A DNA stretch of 64,000 nt from NCBI RefSeq assembly GCF_029167375.1, contig NZ_JARFTP010000004.1, positions 124,001 through 188,000 on the forward strand, given 5' to 3'. Below are positions 47,798-56,074 of this stretch, piece after piece (position 1 is the first letter of the stretch; each line of letters starts with the position of its first letter). The DNA comes from Tsukamurella sp. 8F (GTDB taxonomy: Bacteria; Actinomycetota; Actinomycetes; Mycobacteriales; Mycobacteriaceae). The translations under genes and the position numbers were made by a program. Under the pieces are notes generated by a model. That model was not told the origin of the DNA. It worked only from the letters and a program-made list of their open reading frames with translations, and made no database searches.

Positions 47798-48547
47798 ATG
47801 ACGAGCATGTGGAACTCGCCGTACCGGACCCGGTGGCGTCATGCCGACCAGGCCGACGATCAGGCGCGTTTCCTCAGTCCCGCGTCGCTGCGCTGGGTTC
47901 TGAAGAACAAGGCCTACACCCCCTGGTACCTGGTCCGGTACTTCCGGCTCGCGAAGTTCCGGCTGGCGAACCCGCACGTGGTCCTCAAAGGCATGGTGTT
48001 CCTCGGGAAGAACGTCGAGATCCATGCGACGCCGGGACTCGGACGCCTCGAGATCGGCCGCTGGGTGCATATCGGCGACGACAACAAGATCCGCTGCCAC
48101 GAGGGGTCGCTGCGCATCGGGGACAAGTCGGTCTTCGGTCGCGACAACGTGATCAACTGCTACATCGACATCGAGTTCGGCGCGGCCTCGCTCGTTGCGG
48201 ACTGGTGCTACATCTGCGATTTCGACCACAAGATGGACGACATCAACATCCCCATCAAGGACCAGGGCATCGTGAAGGGCCCCGTGCGGATCGGAGGCGA
48301 CACCTGGGTGGGCACCAAGGTCACCGTCACGCGCGGCACCATCGTCGGCCACGGCAGCGTGCTCGGGGCCCACGCCGTCGTCCGCGGCGTGATCCCGCCG
48401 TACTCGATCGCCGTGGGCTCGCCGGCCAAGGTCATCAAGAACCGGAAGGACATGTGGGACGAGGCTGCCGACCAGCGCGCCGAGCTCGAGCGGGCGCTCG
48501 CCGACATCGAGCGCAAGAAGCAGGGTGCGAAGGGGCTCCCAGAGTAG
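47798..48547 (+). CDS. Left-handed beta-helix acyltransferase (Rv3034c-like)
   Basis: A 249-residue protein with hexapeptide repeats from about residue 75 to 205 (VHIGDDNKIRC, VFGRDNVINCYIDI, VRIGGDTWVGTKVTVTRGT, IVGHGSVLGAHAVV, then GSPAKVIKNR). This is the LbH fold of CoA-dependent acetyl/acyltransferases. The basic, aromatic N-terminus (SMWNSPYRTRWRHADQ) lies outside the helix. The start at 47798 is the third of four in-frame ATGs and best fits family length. The acceptor could be a glycan made by the adjacent operon; that is inference. Confidence 0.88.
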   Translation: MTSMWNSPYRTRWRHADQADDQARFLSPASLRWVLKNKAYTPWYLVRYFRLAKFRLANPHVVLKGMVFLGKNVEIHATPGLGRLEIGRWVHIGDDNKIRCHEGSLRIGDKSVFGRDNVINCYIDIEFGAASLVADWCYICDFDHKMDDINIPIKDQGIVKGPVRIGGDTWVGTKVTVTRGTIVGHGSVLGAHAVVRGVIPPYSIAVGSPAKVIKNRKDMWDEAADQRAELERALADIERKKQGAKGLPE

Positions 48548-48570
48548 GTCCGTGACCTCGGGCGTGGGAG

Positions 48571-48598
48571 GCGGCGAGCGGCATGAGGCGTCGCTCGC
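48571..48598. terminator. Hairpin between convergent acyltransferase and glycosyltransferase genes
   Basis: GCGAGCG and CGCTCGC can pair over an 11-base loop in the 87-bp convergent gap. A modest terminator candidate. Confidence 0.4.
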
Positions 48599-48634
48599 AG
48601 CGACCGGTTGCGGAGCCCGTCCGGGCAGGAAGCC

Positions 48635-49945
48635 TCAGGCCATCGGATTGGTCGGATCCCGTTCCGGGAGTGGGCGCTCGTCGATGATCCTGCGTCCCAA
48701 TGGATCCCGAGGGCGTCGCTTGGCGGCGAGGTACACGGCGGCCGTCTCGCGGGCCACAGCCTCCCAGGTGAGGCTCTCGACCTCGGCTCGCGCCGTGACG
48801 GCACGGGCCCGGGCCGCTGCAGGGTCGTCGAGCACCTCCCGGATCGCCGCGGTGAGCGCCGGAACATCGGCAGGCGGGGCGGACAACCCTGTCTCGCCCG
48901 TGCGAACGAAGTCGGCGAGCCCGCCCGCCGTCGACGCGACCAGGGGTACACCGGTAGCGGCCCCCTCGAGCGCGACGATGCCGAAGGGCTCGTACCGGCT
49001 GGGGATCACCAGCGCATCCGCGGTGTGCATGAGCGCGATCAGCTCCTCGTGGCCCAGGGAACCGAGGAAGTCCACGGCCCGGAGGACGCGGTGCTCGCGC
49101 GCGACCCCGCGCAGCCACGCGGCCTGCGTCCCGTCGCCGGCGACGGCCAGCGTGGTGCCCGGGTGCGAGCGCCGCACCCGGGCGAGCGCCGCTATGAGGT
49201 CCTGCACGCCCTTCTCGTATTCGAGCCGACCGACGTACAGCAGGCGCGCACGATCGGTGCCGCGCGGCCCGGGCCGGACCGGCCACAGCGTCGCGTCGAT
49301 GCCGTTGGCGATCGTGTGCAGTTGCGCGAGGCCCGGCCCGAAGAGCCGGGCTACCTCGTCGGACATCGAGCGCGAGCACGTGATCACCGCGTCCGACTCC
49401 CGCGCGAGCCACCACTCCGCCGAGTGCACCTGCCGGTTGACCGGCCCGGACACCCATCCGCTGTGCCGGCCGGCCTCGGTGGCGTGGATCGTCGACACGA
49501 GCGGGGCGTCGAAGGTCTCTGCGAGCCCGACGGCGGCGTGCGCGGCGAGCCAGTCGTGGGCGTGTACCACGTCGGGTACCCACGGGCGGTGCACCGAACC
49601 GGCCCCCGTGCGGTCGAGGTCGCTCACACCCGCTGCGCTCGCCCCGAGGCCCGTGAGCCGCAACCCGGCCCGCAGCATCGAGTGACCCATCGACAGCACC
49701 CAGGCCATCATGTCGGTGCCGAACTCGAGGTGCAGGGGATCCTCCGCTGCGGCGATGACTCGGACACCGTCGACGACGGTGTCCGAGGTCGGATGCGACT
49801 GTGGGTCCGTGCCGGTGGGCTGCCGGGACAGGACGACCACCTCGTGCCCCTGTGCGGTGAGTTGGAGCGCGAGGTGGTGTACGTGTCGACCCAGCCCACC
49901 GACGACGACCGGCGGATACTCCCACGACACGAGCAGAACCTTCAT
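48635..49945 (-). CDS. GT4 glycosyltransferase (Rv3032-like alpha-1,4-glucosyltransferase)
   Basis: A 436-residue GT-B enzyme. The N-terminal domain opens KVLLVSWEYPPVVVGGLGRH, the glycogen-synthase-like nucleotide-loop; the C-terminal domain has LLYVGRLEYEKGVQDLI and the donor site SRYEPFGIVALEGAATGVP with the EX7E pattern. In M. tuberculosis Rv3032 elongates the glucan of methylglucose lipopolysaccharide and glycogen. It overlaps the GH57 gene by four bases (ATGA), in an operon with the methyltransferase, which fits that role here. Confidence 0.92.
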   Translation of the reverse strand: MKVLLVSWEYPPVVVGGLGRHVHHLALQLTAQGHEVVVLSRQPTGTDPQSHPTSDTVVDGVRVIAAAEDPLHLEFGTDMMAWVLSMGHSMLRAGLRLTGLGASAAGVSDLDRTGAGSVHRPWVPDVVHAHDWLAAHAAVGLAETFDAPLVSTIHATEAGRHSGWVSGPVNRQVHSAEWWLARESDAVITCSRSMSDEVARLFGPGLAQLHTIANGIDATLWPVRPGPRGTDRARLLYVGRLEYEKGVQDLIAALARVRRSHPGTTLAVAGDGTQAAWLRGVAREHRVLRAVDFLGSLGHEELIALMHTADALVIPSRYEPFGIVALEGAATGVPLVASTAGGLADFVRTGETGLSAPPADVPALTAAIREVLDDPAAARARAVTARAEVESLTWEAVARETAAVYLAAKRRPRDPLGRRIIDERPLPERDPTNPMA

Positions 49946-51462
49946 GCACGATCTCCTGCCAGGAGCCGGGCGTCGAGCCCGGGGAACGGGTTGTCGGCGT
50001 GCCGCCACGCGGTCGCGAGCGTCGCCGCCCGGTGCTCGTCGCCGCGCTCGGCCGCGTCCGCGATCTCGCGCAGAGCGTGTGCGTGCTTGTACGCGCGATC
50101 GCGGGCGTACCCGGCTGCGGTGTCCTTGGAGACCATGAACGGCCAGTCGCTCTGGAGCGCGAGCAGCGCCTCGACCAGCAGTTGATCGGCGACGCGGTCA
50201 CGTCCCGCCGCGCTGTCCCGCTTGTCCAGGACGCGCAGCACCGTGGTCGTCAGATCCTCGTTGAGCGAGGTGAACTCGCGCACCTGTGGCCCTTCCCAGA
50301 CCCGCCAGTCCTTCCCCGAACCCCATGAGCTCGAAGGGATCTCGCGAGGGGCGCCGACGTAGTCGCGTTCCGCCGCGGAACGTAGCGTCCCGACCTCGAC
50401 GCCGGCCTCGGGTAGGGCGCGCAGCACGCGTTCGAGCCAGATCGGGCCCTCGTACCACCAGTGCCCGTACAGCTCCGTGTCGAACGCGGCGACGACGAGC
50501 GCGTCGCGGCCGATGCGTGCGCTCTCATCGCGGATCCGCCTGCGCACCGTGTCGACGAAGTCCGCTACATGCCTGTCGATCGCGCGGTCGGCACGCTCGG
50601 GGTCGTAGGGAGCCTTGCGGTCCTGAGCGACCTTCTTGCCCGTGACGCGGCTGCGCTTGAGCCCCGTCGCGTGGTCGATCGCGTAGAAGTCGCGGTACGC
50701 GGAGTGGCCGGGGTAGCCGGAGCGCGGCGACCAGACGCGATAGCTGACCGGGAGGTCGCGGCCGAACGCCAGCACACCCGAACCGCCCACGGGCCGTGCA
50801 AGCGCGGTGTCCCCGCCGAGCGTCGGCCCGTCGACCATGAAGTGCGTCACCCCGGCGGCCCGGTAATCGTCCTCCATACCCGGCTTGTACGCGCATTCGG
50901 GCGCCCAGATCCCGCCGGAGCGTGTGCCGAACCTCTCGGACCCGTACCGCAGTCCCTCGCGCAACGCGAACTCCCGCAGTCGTGGGTGCAGCAGGGGCTG
51001 GAAGGGATGCGCGAGCGGCCCGCCGAGCAGCTCGACGGTGCCGGCGTCGGCCAGGCCGCGAAGCACAGGACTGCCGCCGTGGCGCCAGTCGCGCTCGAAC
51101 AACTCGAGGGCGTGCGCGGACGCGCGGTGCTCGCGCGTGCCCACATCCTGCACGACGGGGTCCGGCGACAACGCGGCCTCGTGGGCCCGGAGCTGCCAGT
51201 TGCCCAGCCAGTGATGCATCGCGCGCAGGCAGTAGGGATCGTCGAGCTGGGCGGCGAGGACGGGCGTGACGCCGAGGGTGAGCTGGTCGGCGCGGCCGTC
51301 GTCGGCGAGGCGCCCGAGCATCTCGGCGACAGGCAGATACGACGCTGCCCACGACTGGTAGAGCCATTCCTCGCCGACCGGCCACGCGCCGTGGTGCGCG
51401 AGCCAGGGGAGATGGGAGTGCAGGACGAAAGCCAGCATCCCGGGTTCGCGCGATGTGCTCAC
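49942..51462 (-). CDS. GH57/DUF1957 alpha-glucan branching enzyme (Rv3031-like)
   Basis: A 506-residue GH57 protein: LAFVLHSHLPWLAHHG at the N-terminus, catalytic Glu in GGIWAPECAYKPG and Asp in VVAAFDTELYGHWWYEGP, then the DUF1957 helical C-terminal domain. GH57 branching enzymes introduce alpha-1,6 branches in glucans; Rv3031 is assigned to methylglucose lipopolysaccharide synthesis. It lies between the methyltransferase (4-bp overlap) and the glycosyltransferase (4-bp overlap), a tightly coupled three-gene unit. Confidence 0.93.
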   Translation of the reverse strand: MSTSREPGMLAFVLHSHLPWLAHHGAWPVGEEWLYQSWAASYLPVAEMLGRLADDGRADQLTLGVTPVLAAQLDDPYCLRAMHHWLGNWQLRAHEAALSPDPVVQDVGTREHRASAHALELFERDWRHGGSPVLRGLADAGTVELLGGPLAHPFQPLLHPRLREFALREGLRYGSERFGTRSGGIWAPECAYKPGMEDDYRAAGVTHFMVDGPTLGGDTALARPVGGSGVLAFGRDLPVSYRVWSPRSGYPGHSAYRDFYAIDHATGLKRSRVTGKKVAQDRKAPYDPERADRAIDRHVADFVDTVRRRIRDESARIGRDALVVAAFDTELYGHWWYEGPIWLERVLRALPEAGVEVGTLRSAAERDYVGAPREIPSSSWGSGKDWRVWEGPQVREFTSLNEDLTTTVLRVLDKRDSAAGRDRVADQLLVEALLALQSDWPFMVSKDTAAGYARDRAYKHAHALREIADAAERGDEHRAATLATAWRHADNPFPGLDARLLAGDRA

Positions 51463-52226
51463 CCGTCGGCCTTGCGTGCGTAGAAGAGCAGGTCGAGGCT
51501 GTCCGGAGCGTCGGCCCGGATGTCGAAGTCGGCGGCGATCACATCGGCGACGTCGCGCGAGAGGTCGTCAGGCCACGGCTCGCCTGCCAGGGAGCGCTCG
51601 ATCTGAGCGTCGATGAACGAGCCGCCGTGCCGGGCGTCGAGGTCGCATAGCCGCGATCCATGGAAGACGCCGAGCTTCTCGGTGACGGTGAGTCCGACGT
51701 CGTCGAGCAACTCGGCGAGCTCGTCGGAGTTCAGCTCGCGGGTATGGAACGGATTCAGGGGAGTGTCGCGACCGGGGGAGAAGGTGACGCGGTTGGGCGT
51801 CGAGATCGCGAGTTCGCCGCCCGGGCGCAGCACGCGGGCGACCTCGGCCAGGAATTGTGACTGATCCCATAGGTGTTCGATGACCTGGAAATTGACCACC
51901 GCGTCGACGGCGTCGTCGGGCAACGGAAGCTCGGCGAGATTGCCGTGCAGCATGCGCACCTGGGGGTAGGCGGCGCGGACGTGCGCCACAGCCTGCTCGT
52001 CGTAGTCGAGTGCCGTCACGTTCGCGCCGGCACCGGCCAGCATCGCCGCGCCGTAACCCTCGCCGCTACCCGCCTCCAACAGGGACTTTCCCGCATAGCG
52101 TTCGGTGATCGCGAGGTACGCGATCTCGTGCCGACGGAACCAATAGTTCTCCTCGGGGATGCCGGGGACGGTCCGCTCGCCGGTGAGGGGCAACGATTCG
52201 CACATTCTGGGAAGCCTAACGTTCAT
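51459..52226 (-). CDS. SAM methyltransferase of the glucan operon (Rv3030-like)
   Basis: A 255-residue class I methyltransferase: SLLEAGSGEGYGAAMLAG (motif I), VTALDYDEQAVAHV, DAVVNFQVIEHLWDQSQF (motif IV) and VLRPGGELAISTPN. In the Rv3030-3032 locus the methyltransferase is thought to methylate sugar hydroxyls of the glucan. An ATG seven codons downstream (52205) is an alternative start. It is divergent from etfB. Confidence 0.88.
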   Translation of the reverse strand: MNVRLPRMCESLPLTGERTVPGIPEENYWFRRHEIAYLAITERYAGKSLLEAGSGEGYGAAMLAGAGANVTALDYDEQAVAHVRAAYPQVRMLHGNLAELPLPDDAVDAVVNFQVIEHLWDQSQFLAEVARVLRPGGELAISTPNRVTFSPGRDTPLNPFHTRELNSDELAELLDDVGLTVTEKLGVFHGSRLCDLDARHGGSFIDAQIERSLAGEPWPDDLSRDVADVIAADFDIRADAPDSLDLLFYARKADG

Positions 52227-52409
52227 GCGCCGTCGATCACACGGGCCTGGACAGCTACTAACTGGTAACTTACTCTGCGGTAAGACGATGTGCCCGGCAG
52301 TGGGGCGGCACGCGGCGGGTCAGCCGCACCACCCTGCTTTGCCCGGGCCGTGCGGTGTGAGAATGTCCCTGGAGAGTATCCACAGATGCAGGAGGGTCGA
52401 CGAAGACCA
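52227..52409. promoter_or_regulatory. Divergent glucan operon / etfBA control region with operator
   Basis: The 183-bp gap holds a 16-bp perfect inverted repeat CTTAC-TCTGCG-GTAAG at 52269-52284, in an AT-richer patch with GGTAACTTACTC. It resembles a TetR-type site. It lies 43 bp from the methyltransferase start and 126 bp from etfB. Confidence 0.5.
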
Positions 52410-53189
52410 ATGACCAACGTTGTCGTACTCATCAAGCAGGTTCCCGACCCCGGGTCCGAGCGCAAGCTGTCCGACGATTTCACCATCGATCGGTCGATCG
52501 ATCCGTGGCTCGAGGAGATCAACGAGCGCGCGGTCGAGGAGGCATTGAAGATCAAAGAGGCCAACGGCGGCGAGGTCACCGTGCTGACGGCCGGTCCGGC
52601 GTCGACCACCGACGCGATCCGTAAGGCTCTGTCGATGGGTGCCGACCGGGCTGTACACGTGCAGGACGACGCGATCGGCGGTTCGGATGCGGTGCAGACC
52701 GGTCTGCTCCTGACCTACGCGCTCGGAGCGATCGAGGGTGTGGACCTGGTGATCGCCGGTAACGAGGCCACGGACGGCCGAGTCGGCGCCGTGCCCGCCA
52801 TCATCGCCGAAGCGCTGGGACTGCCGCAGTTGACGCACATGCGCAAGCTGGTCGTCGACGGCGACACCGTGCGTGGAGAGCGGGAGACCGACGAGGGCAT
52901 CTTCGAGCTGGAGGCGTCGCTGCCTGCGATCGTCTCGGTGAACGAGAAGATCAACGAGCCGCGGTTCCCGTCGTTCAAGGGCATCATGGCCGCGAAGAAG
53001 AAGGAGATCCGGGTGCTGTCCCTCGCGGACATCAACCTGGAGTCGACGGACGTTGGCGGCGCGAACGCGAGCACCTCGGTGACGGGCGTGACCCCGAAGC
53101 CGCCGAAGCAGGCGGGCGAGAAGGTCGTCGACGAGGGTGACGGCGGCCAGAAGGTCGCGCAGTTCCTCATCGGCCAGAAGATCATCTAA
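52410..53189 (+). CDS. etfB: Electron transfer flavoprotein subunit beta
   Basis: A 259-residue ETF beta subunit: VVVLIKQVPDPGSERKL at the N-terminus, IAGNEATDGRVGAVPAIIAEALGLPQLTH with the AMP-binding and docking segment, and PRFPSFKGIMAAKKKEI. With EtfA it carries electrons from acyl-CoA dehydrogenases to the respiratory chain. The start at 52410 aligns with the family N-terminus. A 40-bp gap with AAGGAGG leads into etfA. M. tuberculosis counterpart FixA (Rv3029c). Confidence 0.97.
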   Translation: MTNVVVLIKQVPDPGSERKLSDDFTIDRSIDPWLEEINERAVEEALKIKEANGGEVTVLTAGPASTTDAIRKALSMGADRAVHVQDDAIGGSDAVQTGLLLTYALGAIEGVDLVIAGNEATDGRVGAVPAIIAEALGLPQLTHMRKLVVDGDTVRGERETDEGIFELEASLPAIVSVNEKINEPRFPSFKGIMAAKKKEIRVLSLADINLESTDVGGANASTSVTGVTPKPPKQAGEKVVDEGDGGQKVAQFLIGQKII

Positions 53190-53229
53190 GACCACTCGAC
53201 CCCTGTAATCCAAGGAGGATTTACCGACC

Positions 53230-54186
53230 ATGGCAGATGTTTTGGTCCTCGTCGAGCAGGTCGACGGGACGCTCAAGAAGATCACGGCCGAGCTACTGAC
53301 CGCCGCCAAGGTGCTCGGTGAGCCGGCGGCGGTGGTGGTCGCCGCACCCGGCACCACCGACAAGCTGGCGGATCAGCTCAAGGCTGCGGGCGCGGCGAAG
53401 ATCTACCGCGCCGAGTCCGACGACGCCGAGTCGTACCTGGTGACGCCTAAGGTCGACGTCCTGCAGCAGCTGGTGGAGAACCAGGGCGCTGCGGCCGTGC
53501 TGACGGCGGCGAACGTGGAGGGCAAGGAGGTGTCGGGCCGACTCGCGTACAACCTCGGTTCGGGCCTGCTCGTCGATGTCATCGAGGTCAAGCCCGGCGG
53601 CGCCGGTGTGCACTCGATCTTCGGCGGCGCGTTCACCGTGGACGCGCAGGCGGGCGGCGATGTGCCGGTGTACTCGCTCCGCCCCGGTGCGGTCGAGGCC
53701 GACGGTGTCGCCGGTGCCGGCGAGATCGTCGACGTCACGTTCCCCGAGGTTCGCGAGAACGCGGTGAAGATCACCTCGAAGCAGCCCATCGAGGGCGGCT
53801 CCCGCCCGGAGCTGACGGAGGCGTCGATCGTCGTCTCCGGTGGCCGCGGTGTCGGCTCGGCGGAGAAGTTCTCCGTGGTCGAGGAGCTCGCCGACTCCCT
53901 GGGTGCCGCCGTGGGTGCATCGCGTGCCGCGGTCGACTCGGGCTTCTACCCCGGCCAGTTCCAGGTCGGCCAGACCGGTAAGACGGTCTCGCCGCAGCTC
54001 TACATCGCGCTGGGCATCTCGGGTGCGATCCAGCACCGCGCCGGCATGCAGACCTCGAAGACGATCATCGCCGTCAACAAGGACGACGAGGCTCCGATCT
54101 TCGAGATCGCCGACTACGGCATCGTGGGTGACCTGTTCGACGTCGCCCCGCAGCTGACCGAGGCGGTCAAGGCCCACAAGGGCTAG
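53230..54186 (+). CDS. etfA: Electron transfer flavoprotein subunit alpha
   Basis: A 318-residue protein with the C-terminal FAD domain signature [51 protein letters not shown] and [20 protein letters not shown]. It heterodimerises with EtfB and binds FAD. A good Shine-Dalgarno AAGGAGG lies 11 bases before ATG. A long perfect terminator follows 12 bp after the stop. Confidence 0.97.
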   Translation: MADVLVLVEQVDGTLKKITAELLTAAKVLGEPAAVVVAAPGTTDKLADQLKAAGAAKIYRAESDDAESYLVTPKVDVLQQLVENQGAAAVLTAANVEGKEVSGRLAYNLGSGLLVDVIEVKPGGAGVHSIFGGAFTVDAQAGGDVPVYSLRPGAVEADGVAGAGEIVDVTFPEVRENAVKITSKQPIEGGSRPELTEASIVVSGGRGVGSAEKFSVVEELADSLGAAVGASRAAVDSGFYPGQFQVGQTGKTVSPQLYIALGISGAIQHRAGMQTSKTIIAVNKDDEAPIFEIADYGIVGDLFDVAPQLTEAVKAHKG

Positions 54187-54197
54187 CCGACACCTCG

Positions 54198-54240
54198 ACG
54201 CCGAACCCCCGACCTCGCCCCGAGGCCGGGGGTTCGGCGT
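54198..54240 (+). terminator. Intrinsic terminator of etfBA
   Basis: ACGCCGAACCCCCG pairs exactly with CGGGGGTTCGGCGT, and the inner CCTC/GAGG extends the stem around a CGCCCC-like loop. It ends four bases before the first palindromic repeat, so the repeat is not needed as a terminator for etfA. Confidence 0.9.
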
Positions 54241-54243
54241 TCG

Positions 54244-54294
54244 TGTGCAGAAATGGCAGCCGGATCGAGGCGGATCGGCTGCCATTACTGCACA
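54244..54294. repeat. Palindromic repeat P1 (left flank of the DUF559 gene)
   Basis: Two 19-base arms, TGTGCAGAAATGGCAGCCG and CGGCTGCCATTACTGCACA, are complementary except at one position, around a 13-base loop (GATCGAGGCGGAT). The 47-bp core (54246-54292) is repeated at 55212-55258 in the same orientation with one difference (A/T). The loop is not symmetrical, so orientation can be defined. Confidence 0.92.
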
Positions 54295-54324
54295 TACCCC
54301 GGTTCGAGGGATCCGGGCACGGGG

Positions 54325-55203
54325 ATGGTGCGTCTAACTGATGTGGAGGAAGTGCATGCGGTCACGGCGACCGGCCGGCTGGTGGCTGAGGTGGGACGCT
54401 ATTCCGCTCGGACCCGATTCCGGAGCGTCACCTACGGCGTCCGCGGCCCGCTCCTCGAAGACCCGCACGCCTCAGGCGAATGGCAGCAGTTGGCCGAGGC
54501 GATCGTCACCGTCTGCCCGCAGGCCGTGCTGTGCGGGTGGAGTGCTGCGCGTCTGCTGAACCATCCGATGGCCGGCTCTCGCGACCGGCTCGAGGTGTGG
54601 ACGCCGCGTCAGATGCGGCGCGCCGGCGTCGTGCGGCGCGCGGCCGAACTCCCCAGCGGTGACACGACCGTTCGTCGAGGTCTGCCGTGTACGAACGCGC
54701 TGCGCACCGCGATCGACTTGGCACGTTACGAAGCGGGTGACGAGGCGATCGCCGCGTTGGACCAGTGTCTGCGGCGCAGGCGGGGCTACCGCGCGGACGT
54801 GACCGAAGATCTCATCGCCGGTTACATCCGCGAGCACCGCCCGTGGCGTGGCACCCGGGTCCTGCAGGTACTGGCCGAGGCCGACGGCCGCGCGGAGTCG
54901 CCGTGGGAGACGTTCACGCGTCTGACCCTGCATCGCGGGGGCCTGACATCCTTCGTCCCGCAGGTCCCGGTGCTGGGCGGCACTTACCGCCTCGATCTGG
55001 CCGACGAGGATCGCAGGGTGGGCGTCGACTACGACGGCGCCTACCACCGCGACGCGGATCAGCACGCAGCGGACGTCGAGCGGTGGAACGTGCTGCAGTA
55101 CGACTTGGGCTGGGACCTGGTGCTTGTCACCGCCGGTCCGCTGACGAACGACCGTGCGACGTTGCTGCGGCGCGTGCGCACGGCGATGGCCGCGCGCGCC
55201 TGA
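54325..55203 (+). CDS. DUF559-type protein with Vsr/restriction-nuclease-like fold
   Basis: A 292-residue protein. The N-terminal part (VCPQAVLCGWSAARLLNHP) recalls AbiEi-antitoxin-like domains found in actinobacterial DUF559 proteins. The C-terminal part has the nuclease-like pattern D224 (LDLAD), then VD235-Y-D237-GAYH241 and a final ERWNVLQYDLGWDLVLVTA strand-helix-strand, as in Vsr-like DUF559 domains. The ATG at 54325 is preferred; an ATG at 54253 lies inside the left palindrome and would only add translated repeat. It is bracketed by two directly repeated palindromes, ending 4 bases before the right one. Activity is unknown. Confidence 0.82.
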   Translation: MVRLTDVEEVHAVTATGRLVAEVGRYSARTRFRSVTYGVRGPLLEDPHASGEWQQLAEAIVTVCPQAVLCGWSAARLLNHPMAGSRDRLEVWTPRQMRRAGVVRRAAELPSGDTTVRRGLPCTNALRTAIDLARYEAGDEAIAALDQCLRRRRGYRADVTEDLIAGYIREHRPWRGTRVLQVLAEADGRAESPWETFTRLTLHRGGLTSFVPQVPVLGGTYRLDLADEDRRVGVDYDGAYHRDADQHAADVERWNVLQYDLGWDLVLVTAGPLTNDRATLLRRVRTAMAARA

Positions 55204-55207
55204 CATC

Positions 55208-55262
55208 CGGTTGCAGTAATGGCAGCCGGATCGAGGCGGATCGGCTGCCATTACTGCAACCG
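55208..55262. repeat. Palindromic repeat P2 (right flank of the DUF559 gene)
   Basis: Two perfectly complementary 21-base arms (55208-55228 and 55242-55262, ending CTGCAACCG) flank the same 13-base loop as P1. The core matches P1 at 46 of 47 positions. It starts 4 bases after the DUF559 stop and ends 1 base before the convergent gene's stop codon, so it could also work as a bidirectional terminator. Confidence 0.92.
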
Positions 55263-55263
55263 A

Positions 55264-55995
55264 TCACGCCGCGAGCCACGCGTCGAGGTCCGGGCCGAGG
55301 AGTTCGGCACCGTCGCGTGCCAGCAGGATGCCGCGGCTCAGGCCGGGCAGCGCGGCAGGCACCGATTCGACAGGGCGCTCGTCGCCGTGGGCGGCGAGGA
55401 CCCGCGCGGTGAGCTCGGGCAGCGCGATCGCCTCGGGGCCGGCGATCGAGCGGGCGGCGCCGCGTGTGCCGCACTCGTCGACCAGCACCCGCGCCACGGT
55501 CTCGGCCGCGATCGGCTGCACCAGCCAGTCCTGGACCGTGACGCGGTCATCGGTGAACGACACGGCCGCGGGATTGGTAGCGAACTCGAACCACTGCGCA
55601 GACCGCACGATGGTCGAGGAGACACCGCTCTCGCGGATGATCCGTTCCTGCTCGCGCTTCGCCAGGTAGTAGGCGAAGCCGTCGAAGTCGGGAAGGTCGA
55701 TTCCCTCGATCGACAGATGCACGAGATGGGCCTCGGCTGCGGCACATGCTGCGACGACGTGACTGGTGGCGATCGCGAACGCCTCGACGACGTCCTGGTC
55801 GGGATCGGTGGGGAAGGCGTTGGAGGCGTCGATCACCGCGTCCACTCCCTCGAGCGCCGCAGCCAGCCCGGCGCCGGTATGCAGATCCACCCCGGTCGAG
55901 CGCGATATCTCGACGACCTCGTGTCCGGCTCGTCGTGCTGCCGCGGTGGTGAGCGAGCCCGCGGTTCCAGTTGCTCCGATGACGGCGATTCTCAT
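55264..55995 (-). CDS. NmrA-like NAD(P)-binding oxidoreductase (atypical SDR)
   Basis: A 243-residue Rossmann protein: [19 protein letters not shown] gives the GxxGxxG dinucleotide motif, and [21 protein letters not shown] and the [23 protein letters not shown] region (shown in part) follow the atypical SDR/NmrA pattern. A catalytic YxxxK is present as YLAKREQ-type, but activity is uncertain; relatives act as redox sensors or quinone reductases. It is divergent from iscS with a 79-bp gap. Its stop lies at the edge of P2. Confidence 0.88.
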   Translation of the reverse strand: MRIAVIGATGTAGSLTTAAARRAGHEVVEISRSTGVDLHTGAGLAAALEGVDAVIDASNAFPTDPDQDVVEAFAIATSHVVAACAAAEAHLVHLSIEGIDLPDFDGFAYYLAKREQERIIRESGVSSTIVRSAQWFEFATNPAAVSFTDDRVTVQDWLVQPIAAETVARVLVDECGTRGAARSIAGPEAIALPELTARVLAAHGDERPVESVPAALPGLSRGILLARDGAELLGPDLDAWLAA

Positions 55996-56074
55996 AACCT
56001 GGATACTACATATCCTGATTAAATGCCCGATGGGAAGTCCGTGCGGATGTCGGGCGTTATCCTCCAGTGTGATC

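Noticed and set aside
54253-54324. Upstream ATG start extending the DUF559 protein through the left palindrome
   Set aside because: The added residues are merely translated repeat (the right palindrome gives the same GCHYC peptide in an unrelated frame) and there is no ribosome binding site before it; ATG 54325 is preferred.
54198-55262. Insertion-sequence interpretation of the palindrome-flanked gene
   Set aside because: No DDE or tyrosine transposase motif, repeats are direct rather than terminal inverted, and no target-site duplication was seen.
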